Origin: Archangium sp.
GTDB taxonomy: Bacteria > Myxococcota > Myxococcia > Myxococcales > Myxococcaceae
NCBI GenBank assembly: GCA_016793585.1
Contig: JAEUJR010000399.1
Coordinates: 1 to 11,963 of the forward strand
Direction: 5' to 3'
DNA length: 11,963 nt
A program made the position numbers and the translations under genes. Numbering within the stretch: position 1 is the stretch's first letter; the number at the start of each line of letters is the position of its first letter. Below are positions 1 through 6,853 of this stretch, one piece after another. A model generated the notes under the pieces. The model was given only the letters and a program-made list of their open reading frames with translations, did not search any database and was not told the origin of the DNA.

Positions 1-153
1 TGGCGCTTCGAGCAGATTCGCAACGAGGTGAACCAGAGCTGCGCGGCGCTGCACATCAACGCGCACCTGCTCCGCGCGCTCGACACCCAGCTCAAGGACG
101 AGCTCATGCACGTCGGCTCGGCCTTCACCGACAAGAAGCGCAAGACAGGCTGA
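1..153 (+). CDS. C-terminal fragment of an unidentified protein
   Basis: Frame 1 is open from the window edge to a TGA at 151-153 and gives 50 residues. The 5' part of the gene lies outside the window. The segment is hydrophilic and looks alpha-helical, with a run of Leu, Ala, Asp and Lys typical of a helical tail (LRALDTQLKDELMHVGS), and it ends in a basic stretch (KKRKTG). Codon third positions are almost all G or C, as in the other genes here, so it is very likely real coding sequence. I do not recognise the family. Its stop codon touches the stop codon of the convergent lipoprotein-like gene with no intervening base; together the two stops form the palindrome TGATCA. Confidence 0.7.
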   Translation, partial: WRFEQIRNEVNQSCAALHINAHLLRALDTQLKDELMHVGSAFTDKKRKTG

Positions 154-696
154 TCACCGCGCCTGCGAGTCGACCACCAGCGCGAGCACCTGCAGCTGCG
201 GGTCCACGAAGCCCGGGTCGTCGCAGTACATGGTGCCGGCCACGAAGAGCTGCTGCTCGGCAACGAAGAGCCCGAAGTGCACCTCGGCCGCCTGATCGTT
301 GCTCGTCTTGAGCTCGGTCACCGTCACCGTGGCCTTGTCGCCCAGCATCGGCTGGGTGCGCTCGACCAGCTTGAAGTCGACGCCGCGGCGCTTGAACTCG
401 CCCGCGCTCTCGACCGCCTGCGCGTGGGGCCGCTGCAACACCGAGCGATCGGTCGTCGCGATGAAGGCCAGCCCGCCTTTGCAGCCGGTGTTGTTGTCGA
501 CGAAGTCGAGCCACGCCATGCCGGGTCTGCGATCGTGATCGAGAATGCCGAGGCGAGGTGGCAACGAGTAGGTCGCTCCGAGGGCGGCGAACTGCACCGG
601 CTTCGTGCCGTCGGTCGGCAACGGCTTCGCGGCGCGACCCGACACGGTGGCGCAGGCGGTGGAGAAGAAGACGACGGCAAGAACGATGGAGCGCAT
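154..696 (-). CDS. Putative lipoprotein, unknown function
   Basis: A 180-residue protein. The chosen ATG (696-694) sits behind a good Shine-Dalgarno sequence (GAGG about 5 nt upstream). The reading frame stays open further upstream, but that part would run antisense into xthA. The N-terminus has one Arg, then a hydrophobic stretch and a lipobox-like STAC with Cys15, so export and lipid attachment are plausible; Ser at -3 is less typical than Leu. The mature part is soluble, with two further cysteines (C72 in NTGCKGG, C158 in MYCDDPG) that could form a disulfide bond. I recognise no domain. It is divergent from xthA across 88 bp and convergent with the partial gene at the window start. If the lipobox is not used, the N-terminus could be an ordinary signal peptide. 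Confidence 0.75.
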   Translation of the reverse strand: MRSIVLAVVFFSTACATVSGRAAKPLPTDGTKPVQFAALGATYSLPPRLGILDHDRRPGMAWLDFVDNNTGCKGGLAFIATTDRSVLQRPHAQAVESAGEFKRRGVDFKLVERTQPMLGDKATVTVTELKTSNDQAAEVHFGLFVAEQQLFVAGTMYCDDPGFVDPQLQVLALVVDSQAR

Positions 697-784
697 GAGC
701 ACCTCGGCAACGGCGGGTTGATGCCTGTGAGTGGGGGCTCGAGTTCGTTCTTTTGAAGGGCTTTTCCGGGGTAATTGTTTCCCC
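697..784. promoter_or_regulatory. Divergent intergenic region, lipoprotein / xthA
   Basis: This 88-bp gap separates two divergent genes and must hold the promoter of the lipoprotein gene and that of xthA. The part near xthA is clearly richer in A/T than its surroundings. It contains TAATTG at 772-777, exactly 7 nt before the GTG start. It also contains an imperfect inverted repeat at 768-784, with arms GGGGTAA and TTTCCCC around TTG and one mismatch, which ends directly at the start codon. No convincing -35 element was found for either direction. Confidence 0.45.
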
Positions 785-1546
785 GTGAAGATCGTCACCT
801 GGAACATCAACAGCGTTCGTGCGCGCGTCGACCGGCTGATCGACTTCCTGCGCACGCGCGAGCCCGACGTGCTGTGCCTGCAGGAGACGAAGTGCACCGA
901 CGACCAGTTCCCCACCGATGAGGTGCGGGCCGCCGGGTACCACGCGCAGCTCTTCGGGCAGAAGTCGTACAACGGCGTGGCGATTCTCTCGAAGGAACCC
1001 GTCACCGACGTGCGCCGCAACCTGGGCGACGACGACGAGCAGGCCCGCATCATCGCGGCCATGTACCGTGGCATTCGGGTCGTCGGCCTCTACGCGCCCA
1101 ACGGCCAGTCCATCGAAGCCGAGGCGTACCAGTACAAGCTCAAGTGGTACGCGTCGCTGTCGCGGTGGCTCTCGTTCTCGAAGGGCACGCCGACGCTGGT
1201 GTGCGGCGACTTCAACGTCGCTCCCGACGAGGCCGATGTGTACAGCGTGCCGCTCTTCACCGGGCAGACGCTCTTCACGCCGAAGGAGCGCGCCGCGTTC
1301 AAGGCCCTCGCCGAGGCGAACGGGTTCGTCGATCTGCTCCGCGCGAAGCACCCCACCGAGACGATCTTCACCTGGTGGGACTACCGCGAGGGCGGCTTCC
1401 GCAAGAACAAGGGCCTTCGCATCGATCACTTCCTGGTGACGCCCGAGCTGCTCGAGCGCTGCACGGCCATCGAGGTCGATCGCGCCGCGCGGGAAGGCAA
1501 GCTGCCGAGCGATCATGCGCCCGTCGTCGCCACCTTCCGCGACTGA
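785..1546 (+). CDS. xthA: Exodeoxyribonuclease III (AP endonuclease)
   Basis: This enzyme cuts DNA 5' to abasic sites and removes 3'-blocking groups in base excision repair in the cytoplasm. The 253-residue product (family about 250-270) shows the whole EEP-fold motif series: WNINSVRAR near the N-terminus, QETK with the metal-binding Glu34, YAPNG with Tyr103, CGDFN with Asp142 and Asn144, RIDH with Asp214, and SDHAP with the catalytic His244. The GTG at 785 is preferred over an ATG 54 nt upstream because the family starts right at the first beta-strand (KIVTWN). There is no Shine-Dalgarno sequence at a useful distance; TAATTG lies 7 nt upstream instead. The gene appears to be monocistronic, followed by a 93-bp gap. 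The assignment is close to certain. Confidence 0.97.
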   Translation: MKIVTWNINSVRARVDRLIDFLRTREPDVLCLQETKCTDDQFPTDEVRAAGYHAQLFGQKSYNGVAILSKEPVTDVRRNLGDDDEQARIIAAMYRGIRVVGLYAPNGQSIEAEAYQYKLKWYASLSRWLSFSKGTPTLVCGDFNVAPDEADVYSVPLFTGQTLFTPKERAAFKALAEANGFVDLLRAKHPTETIFTWWDYREGGFRKNKGLRIDHFLVTPELLERCTAIEVDRAAREGKLPSDHAPVVATFRD

Positions 1547-1639
1547 CGAACACCGACCGGGCAGGGCGCGAAAGCGGCGGCTCCAGTGTTCGTACCTGTC
1601 GTCAGGCCATGGCGTATGGTTCGGCCCGGGGAGGTACAC
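1547..1639 (+). promoter_or_regulatory. Gap with 8-bp dyad between xthA and the SPFH operon
   Basis: This region must contain the end of the xthA transcript and probably the promoter of the following six-gene cluster. An 8-bp perfect inverted repeat, ACGAACAC at 1546-1553 and GTGTTCGT at 1586-1593, encloses 32 nt. That loop contains a small CGC-GAAA-GCG hairpin (1567-1576) with a GNRA-type tetraloop. No T-run follows, so it is not a classical intrinsic terminator. TATGGT at 1615-1620 could be a -10 element, but no matching -35 was seen. Confidence 0.35.
1628..1634 (+). promoter_or_regulatory. Strong ribosome binding site of the first SPFH gene
   Basis: GGGGAGG lies 5 nt before the ATG at 1640. 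It is the best Shine-Dalgarno sequence in the window and decides the start against an in-frame ATG at 1586 that has none. Confidence 0.8.
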
Positions 1640-2665
1640 ATGGAAGACGAGTTCGGACTCTCACTCGCAGGGTTGATGTTCGGTGCCCTCGGGTGGTTCA
1701 CGCTTCGCTACGTCATCTTCGGGTTCTTCACGGTGAACCAGAACGAGCGCGTCGTGAAGACGTCGTTCGGCAAGGCGCAGCGCCTGCACACCACGACGCT
1801 CGACAACCCGATGGCCGAGCACCTTCGGGCCGACGAGCGTGAGCGCTACCAGTACCCGCAGGTGCGGGTGATTCCGCCCGGCGGCCCGTACTTCAAGTGG
1901 CCGTGGGAGACCGTGCACCGCGTGAAGGTGGCCACCGAGACGGCGAACCTCGCGTACGACCCCGAAGACCCGAACGCGAACCGCGGCGGCGCCATGCTCG
2001 AGGCCGTCACGAAAGATCAGCTGAACATCGGCCTCATCGGGCAGCTGCGCTGGCGCGTGTCGGAGCAGAACCTGTACGCGTACCTCTTCGGCGTGAAGCG
2101 CCCGCTGGTGCACGTACTCGGCTACTTCATCTCGATTCTCCGCCAGCGCATCGCCTCGTTCGAAGCTCCGACGCCGATCGAACCCAGGGCCTTGCCGAGC
2201 GGAGACGGCCTGCATCAGGCCGATCTCAAGATGACCGAGGGCATCTCGATCAACGATCTGCGCAAGAACCTGCGAGACCTCAACGAGCAGATGGACCGCG
2301 ACTGTCTCTCGTCGGCGGCGCGCTACGGCATCGTGCTCGACGCCTCGCTCATCACCGGCATCGACCCGCCGCCCGAGGTCGAGAGCGCGCTGGCCGCCAT
2401 CAACACGGCCCACAACCACGTCGGCTCCGAGGTCAGCCTCGCCCGAGCCGCCGCCGATCAGAAGATCGTGCAGTCGCGCCGCGCGGTCGAGATCGAGACG
2501 CTCAACGCCCAGGCCGAGGTCGAGCCGCTGTTGCAGCTCGCGAACCAGCTCAGCGAGCTCAAGCGCAACGGCTCGGGCCCCGCGCTGCTCGCGGCCTACG
2601 TGCGCAACGTGAAGTTGAACCTCTTCGCGCGCGCCCGCGCCGCCTTCATCAAGGTGGACCCATGA
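1640..2665 (+). CDS. SPFH/band-7 membrane protein 1 (HflK-like)
   Basis: A 341-residue membrane-anchored SPFH protein. One hydrophobic segment lies at about residues 8-30, followed directly by the family hallmark (VNQNERVVKTSFGK, 32-45) and a PGGPYFKWPWE turn at about 80-90. The rest of the band-7 domain runs to about residue 245, followed by an Ala/Glu/Arg-rich coiled-coil-like helix (about 255-310). SPFH proteins form large ring- or cage-shaped membrane assemblies; the HflK/HflC pair encloses the FtsH protease. The Gly-rich N-terminal region of enterobacterial HflK is absent, so a strict hflK label is not justified. The stop codon overlaps the next start (ATGA), so this and the second SPFH protein are probably made together and may form a mixed oligomer. 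The partner protease, if any, is not in the window. Confidence 0.88.
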   Translation: MEDEFGLSLAGLMFGALGWFTLRYVIFGFFTVNQNERVVKTSFGKAQRLHTTTLDNPMAEHLRADERERYQYPQVRVIPPGGPYFKWPWETVHRVKVATETANLAYDPEDPNANRGGAMLEAVTKDQLNIGLIGQLRWRVSEQNLYAYLFGVKRPLVHVLGYFISILRQRIASFEAPTPIEPRALPSGDGLHQADLKMTEGISINDLRKNLRDLNEQMDRDCLSSAARYGIVLDASLITGIDPPPEVESALAAINTAHNHVGSEVSLARAAADQKIVQSRRAVEIETLNAQAEVEPLLQLANQLSELKRNGSGPALLAAYVRNVKLNLFARARAAFIKVDP

Positions 2666-3609
2666 ACTTCGTCATCTCGGCCCTGCTCGCGTTCTTCGGC
2701 TGTCTCATCGGCGTGCCCATCTTCTTCGCCTTCGCGCGCGCCTTCGGGCTCTACATCGCGGTCGAGGAGCGCCGCGCCAAGGTCTTCACGCTCTTCGGCG
2801 AGGTCATCGGCACCATCGATGAGCCTGGGCTGCACCTGCTGTGGGCGAAGCTGGGCCTCAAGGCCGCGCTCATTCCCATCTTCGGCAAGGTGCACACCGT
2901 CGATCTGCGGCTCGATCAGCAGTACCTGCGCAGCCAGCCCGTGAACTCCGAGGAGGGCGCGCCGATGGGCATCGGCATCTGGTACGAGATGGCCGTCAAG
3001 AACCCGGCCTCGTACCTCTTCAAGAACGCCGACCCCCGCGGCTCGCTCGAAGCCAACGTGTCGAACGCCGCCGTGCGCACGCTCTCGAACATGAAGCTCG
3101 ACTCGATGCTCGAGACCCGCCACGTGATGAGCCAGGCCGTGCGGAAAGAGGTGCAGCCGCGCGCCGAGGAGTGGGGCTACCAGCTCGGCAGCATCTACAT
3201 TCGCAAGGTGCACTTCCGCGACCTCGCCATGATCCGGCAGATCGAAGAGAAGGTCGTCAACCGGCTGCGGCAGGTCACCAGCGCCATTTCGCAGGACGGC
3301 GCGAACCAGGTGAACATCATCAAGTCGACGGCCGATCGGCAGGCGGCCACCGAGTTCGCCCGCGCCTCGGCGCAGCGCCCGCTCATCGTCGGCAACGCCC
3401 TCACCCGCATCTCGGCAGACCCCGAGGTCATGGAGTCGATGTTCGAGCTGCTCGAGACGCAGAAGCTGATCGAGTCTGGCGCGCAGGTGACGCTGCTGCC
3501 GGGAGGCGAGCAGAACGAGCTGCTGGCGCCGCTCCTGGCCACCAACGTTCACACCGAGAAGACCGTGCAGGGCGTTCCTGCAGTTCGACGTAAGCTGCCC
3601 ACCGAATGA
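2662..3609 (+). CDS. SPFH/band-7 membrane protein 2 (HflC-like)
   Basis: A 315-residue SPFH protein. The N-terminal hydrophobic segment (about residues 4-31) leads straight into VEERRAKVFTLFGEV (34-48), the usual start of the band-7 domain, with EPGLHLL at 54-60. The domain continues to about residue 190 (WYEMAVKNPASYLF, RKVHFRDL), followed by a helical region rich in Gln, Ala and Arg and a C-terminal tail. It differs clearly from protein 1 in sequence, so the two are old paralogs and not a recent duplication. The ATG overlaps the stop of protein 1 by 4 nt, and its own stop overlaps the next start in the same way, implying translational coupling. By analogy with HflK/HflC a hetero-oligomer is likely, but this is inference. 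Confidence 0.88.
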   Translation: MNFVISALLAFFGCLIGVPIFFAFARAFGLYIAVEERRAKVFTLFGEVIGTIDEPGLHLLWAKLGLKAALIPIFGKVHTVDLRLDQQYLRSQPVNSEEGAPMGIGIWYEMAVKNPASYLFKNADPRGSLEANVSNAAVRTLSNMKLDSMLETRHVMSQAVRKEVQPRAEEWGYQLGSIYIRKVHFRDLAMIRQIEEKVVNRLRQVTSAISQDGANQVNIIKSTADRQAATEFARASAQRPLIVGNALTRISADPEVMESMFELLETQKLIESGAQVTLLPGGEQNELLAPLLATNVHTEKTVQGVPAVRRKLPTE

Positions 3610-3851
3610 ACGTGACGGTCATCATCCCCAGGCCGCTCCAGTCGGCCTGTGAAGGGCGGGCGAAGATCGAGCTGGGGGTGCCCCCGACCAGTGACGTGGC
3701 CGACGTGCTGCACACCCTCATGGCGTTGTACCCGGGCCTCAAGGCCTACGTGTCGAACGAGAAGCGCCCGATGAAGCAGCACTTCGCGGTCGCGCAGCAG
3801 GGTCGCAAGCTGTTCCTCTTCGCCGCCTCGCCACCCTCGGTACGGAGCTGA
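3606..3851 (+). CDS. MoaD/ThiS-like beta-grasp protein lacking the C-terminal Gly-Gly
   Basis: An 81-residue protein whose first 55 residues match the MoaD/ThiS/CysO pattern: MNVTVIIPRPLQ as strand 1, VADVLHTLMALYPGLKAYV as the central helix. Sulfur carriers of this fold end in Gly-Gly, which is adenylated and thiocarboxylated. Here the protein ends in FAASPPSVRS, with no diglycine and about 10 residues short of a typical MoaD or CysO. I checked the other frames at the 3' end and found no shifted Gly-Gly, so a simple frameshift does not explain it. It is therefore unlikely to be a conventional sulfur carrier and could be a regulatory or structural ubiquitin-like module. It overlaps the second SPFH gene (ATGA), and pgpH begins 5 nt downstream. 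Family confidence is moderate because the match rests on pattern, not alignment. Confidence 0.7.
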   Translation: MNVTVIIPRPLQSACEGRAKIELGVPPTSDVADVLHTLMALYPGLKAYVSNEKRPMKQHFAVAQQGRKLFLFAASPPSVRS

Positions 3852-3856
3852 ATGCG

Positions 3857-6286
3857 ATGAGTCCCGGAGCTGCCGTCGGAGGCGTCAGTCGCACGCTCGC
3901 GCTCGTGGGCGTGTTGCTGCTCGTGTCGTTGTCGTCGGGCTTCTTCCTCTCGTCGGGCCTGTCGACGCAGCAGGTGCCCGAGCTGGGCCCCGAAGATCTC
4001 GGCAAGCCGTTTCGCGCGTCGTCTCCCGCAGGCTTCAAGGCCTCGCGCGACTTCGAGGTGGCCGACGATCAGCGCACCGCGCAGCGCCGCGCCGAGGCCC
4101 GTGAGCGCGTTCGCCCGGTGTTCGACTACGACCCGACGATCGAGACGAAGGCCAAGCGCGATCTGCGAGACGCGTTCGAGGCGATGCAGGAGCTGGTGCA
4201 GGAGTTCCGCGCCACCCACACCGCGCCGGCGAGCCCCGCGGGCCCCGTCGCTCCGCAGCCGAAGAAGGCACCAGCCGGCGGCGCGGCCCCCGTTGCCGTG
4301 AAGGACCCGAAGGCCGAGCTCGAGAACGAACTGACGGTGGCGTTGCGCGACGCGCGGCGCCGCTTCGAAGAGCACGCGCCCATGACGGACGACGAGGACT
4401 TCGAGGTGCTGGTGCAGGCCCGGTTCTCGCCAGACCTCGAGCAGGCGGCGCTGGGGCTGCTCGAGCTCGCGTGGCGCGGCAAGGTCGTTCCTTCGCGTGA
4501 CGAGCTCTCGCGCATCGACGCCAACGGCATCACGGTGCGCATCCTCGGTGGGCGCAGCGAAGGCGAGCTCGGCACTGCTCAGCCCCAGGTGTTCGACGTT
4601 CGTGAGGTCTCGAGCGAGCTCGATCGGTTCGCCTCGGTGCCGGGAAACCTGCTGCCCGAGTCGCCTCCGCTCGTGCGCCGCGCGGTGCTGCGGCTCGCCA
4701 AGAAGCAGGTGCGCTCGAACCTGTCGATCAACGCCGCCGAGACCTCTGCGCGCCGCGACGCCGCCTCGAACGCGGTGAAGCCTGTGCTGCTCCAGGTGAA
4801 GAAGGGCGAACGCGTGATCGCCGATGGCGAGCTCGTCACCGAGACGCACCTGCTCAAGCTGCGCGGCCTGCGCGAGCAGATGAGCGAGTTTGATCTGCTC
4901 CAGCTGCAGGTCGGCGGAGCGGGCATGGTGGCGCTGGTGCTGTCGGGCGCATGGCTCTTCTTCCAGACGGCGCTGCGCCGCTTCAAGCCCACGCGCCGCG
5001 ACGCGCTCTTCATGGGGCTTGCGGCGATGACGTTGATGGGCCTGCTGCAGCTGTGGCTGCTGGTGTGCGACGCGCTCCACGACAAGTACCCGTCGGTGCC
5101 GCTCGAGGCGCTGCACCTGGCCTTCCCGGTGGCGGCGGGCGCGATGCTCGTGCGCTTCGTGTTGTCGGAAGAGGCCGCGCTGTACTTCGCCATCTGCTTC
5201 GCCGCGCTCGTCGGCATCATGCTGGGCAACTCGTTGCCGGCGTTCCTCTTCACGCTCGTCACCTCGCTCGTGGCGGCCGACCGCATGTCGCGCGTTCGTG
5301 ACCGCGCGGGGCTGTTCGGCGCCGGCGCCATCGGCGGGCTCATCGGCATCGGCATGGTCATCTTCATGGGGCTGGCGTCGGGCCGTGGGGTCGGCTCCGA
5401 GATCGCGTGGGCGGCCTTGCTGGCGGCCATCTCGGCAGCGGTCGCCGCGCCCATGCTCGTGTTGACGCTCACGCCAGTGGCCGAGGCGGCGTTCGGCTAC
5501 GCGTCTGACTTGAAGCTGCTCGAGCTCGCGAACCTGAACCACCCCGCGCTCAAAGAGCTCGTGCTGCAGGCGCCTGGCACGTACCACCACAGCATCATCA
5601 TGGGCTCGCTGGTCGAAGCGGCGGCGGAGTCGATCGGCGCCAACCCGCTGCTCGCGCGAAGCTGCGCGTACTACCACGACATCGGAAAGGGCCGGAACCC
5701 GGGCTTCTTCGGCGAGAACCAGAAGGGCACCAACGCGCACGACGGGCTGGCGCCGCAGATGAGCGCCGTCATCATCAAACGCCACGTCACCGAAGGCCTC
5801 GAGATGGCGCGCCAGTACAAGCTGCCGCGCCGCGTGGCCGACGCGATTCCCCAGCACCACGGCACCCGCCTCGTCGGCTACTTCTTCCACAAGGCGCAGC
5901 GCGAGCTCGATGGAAAGGAGAACGCCGCCCCCATCGACGAGTCGATCTACCGCTACCCGGGGCCGCGCCCGCAGTTCCGTGAAGCGGCGCTCTGCATGAT
6001 CGCCGACGCCGTCGAGGCTTCGTGCCGCAGCATTCCCGAGCCGACGACCGAGAAGCTGCGCGCGCAGGTGCAGAAGATGATCAACCTCGTCTCGAGCGAA
6101 GGGCAGCTCGACGAGTGTGATCTCACGCTGAAAGACCTCGCGCAGATCGCCGAGTCGATGGTGCGCACGCTCGATGGCATCTACCACGCGCGGCCCGAGT
6201 ACCCGCCCGGCGCCGTTCGCCCGCAGGGGCCCGGCCTCGTGGTGGTGCCGAACGAATCGACCGAGCCGAGGAAGACCGGCGCATGA
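3857..6286 (+). CDS. pgpH: PgpH-type cyclic-di-AMP phosphodiesterase (7TM-HD)
   Basis: An 809-residue membrane enzyme of the 7TMR-HDED / 7TM / HD family, which hydrolyses c-di-AMP to pApA. Residues about 12-34 form the first membrane helix. About 40-350 form the extracytoplasmic domain, with a Pro/Ala-rich insert at about 117-150. About 353-545 hold the membrane helix bundle, and about 565-730 hold the cytoplasmic HD domain. The metal ligands are intact: H578 (TYHHS), H607-D608 (YYHDIGK), H643 (KRHV), H667-H668 (QHHGT), D717 (IADAVE). The GFFGENQ and NAHD segments also fit. The gene lies just upstream of ybeY, a neighbourhood common to many phyla, but without phoH. A GGAG sits 9 nt before the ATG. 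The stop overlaps the next start by 4 nt. The identity of the family is secure; c-di-AMP as the substrate is taken from characterised homologs. Confidence 0.93.
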   Translation: MSPGAAVGGVSRTLALVGVLLLVSLSSGFFLSSGLSTQQVPELGPEDLGKPFRASSPAGFKASRDFEVADDQRTAQRRAEARERVRPVFDYDPTIETKAKRDLRDAFEAMQELVQEFRATHTAPASPAGPVAPQPKKAPAGGAAPVAVKDPKAELENELTVALRDARRRFEEHAPMTDDEDFEVLVQARFSPDLEQAALGLLELAWRGKVVPSRDELSRIDANGITVRILGGRSEGELGTAQPQVFDVREVSSELDRFASVPGNLLPESPPLVRRAVLRLAKKQVRSNLSINAAETSARRDAASNAVKPVLLQVKKGERVIADGELVTETHLLKLRGLREQMSEFDLLQLQVGGAGMVALVLSGAWLFFQTALRRFKPTRRDALFMGLAAMTLMGLLQLWLLVCDALHDKYPSVPLEALHLAFPVAAGAMLVRFVLSEEAALYFAICFAALVGIMLGNSLPAFLFTLVTSLVAADRMSRVRDRAGLFGAGAIGGLIGIGMVIFMGLASGRGVGSEIAWAALLAAISAAVAAPMLVLTLTPVAEAAFGYASDLKLLELANLNHPALKELVLQAPGTYHHSIIMGSLVEAAAESIGANPLLARSCAYYHDIGKGRNPGFFGENQKGTNAHDGLAPQMSAVIIKRHVTEGLEMARQYKLPRRVADAIPQHHGTRLVGYFFHKAQRELDGKENAAPIDESIYRYPGPRPQFREAALCMIADAVEASCRSIPEPTTEKLRAQVQKMINLVSSEGQLDECDLTLKDLAQIAESMVRTLDGIYHARPEYPPGAVRPQGPGLVVVPNESTEPRKTGA

Positions 6287-6843
6287 AGGGGCTGGCGATG
6301 CTCGGGCTCTGTCTCGCCGCGTGTGGGCCGTCGGTGCCGGTTCCCGACGCTGGCTCGACACCGATGATGGCCATCGACGCGGGCTCGCTCGGGCAGAACC
6401 TGTCGTGCCGCGTGAGCGTGCTCGGCGCTGCGGCTGGTTCGTTCCCCTGCGAGGTGTCGGCCGTGTTCGCGCGTGGAGCGCCCAACGCCACCACCATCAC
6501 CATCACCGGCAACACCCGCGACCGGAACCCCGAGGTGAACCTCACGCTGCGCATTCCGCTCGAGCCCGAGAACGGCAAGTCGTACGGCTACGTCGACGAC
6601 GTGCTGTACGCCGAGCTGCTCATCAACGACGGCCCCGCGGGCAACAACTTCGTCGCCTCGAAAGGGCAGATGATCGACCCCTTCATGTTCTCGTTCCGCG
6701 CCGGTGAGACGACGGGCCGCCTGGCGACGAGCGGTGGCGGCGCGCAGCTGCGGTTCCTTTTTCAGCTCGACGCCACCCTCGTGCCGACGCCGAGCAGCAC
6801 TGCGCCCAACAACGCGCGGGTCTCCGTCTCCGTGACGAAGTAG
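6283..6843 (+). CDS. Small lipoprotein between pgpH and ybeY, unknown function
   Basis: A 186-residue protein. Its N-terminus is a textbook lipoprotein signal: Lys2, a short hydrophobic core, and lipobox LAAC with Cys14, followed by Gly and a Pro/Ser-rich linker. The mature part is beta-rich, with alternating Thr/Val/Ile stretches and two cysteines (C42 and C56) that may pair. The sequence GYVDDVLYAELLINDG and a FMFSFRAGE stretch are the most distinctive parts, but I recognise no domain. The start ATG overlaps the pgpH stop, so expression is tied to the phosphodiesterase. ybeY follows 10 nt later. Being exported, it could act near the extracytoplasmic domain of PgpH; this is speculation from position only. 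Confidence 0.82.
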   Translation: MKGLAMLGLCLAACGPSVPVPDAGSTPMMAIDAGSLGQNLSCRVSVLGAAAGSFPCEVSAVFARGAPNATTITITGNTRDRNPEVNLTLRIPLEPENGKSYGYVDDVLYAELLINDGPAGNNFVASKGQMIDPFMFSFRAGETTGRLATSGGGAQLRFLFQLDATLVPTPSSTAPNNARVSVSVTK

Positions 6844-6853
6844 GAGTGGCTGC

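Noticed and set aside
697..1074. Upstream extension of the first lipoprotein frame to 306 residues
   Set aside because: It would run antisense through the xthA N-terminus and destroy the signal peptide; the ATG at 696 has a good Shine-Dalgarno sequence.
1897..2661. Long N-terminal extension of the second SPFH protein
   Set aside because: It overlaps the first SPFH gene in another frame and is Arg-rich; the ATG at 2662 begins just before the membrane segment and overlaps the previous stop.
3606..3851. Frameshift explaining the missing Gly-Gly of the MoaD-like protein
   Set aside because: Neither alternative frame near the 3' end encodes a Gly-Gly tail or the usual preceding strand, so a single-base error does not restore it.
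3746..6361. Very long open frame (871 codons) antisense to pgpH
   Set aside because: Its product is Arg/His/Ala/Glu-rich with no fold or motif, as expected for the antisense frame of a G/C-rich gene; the sense frame has complete family motifs.
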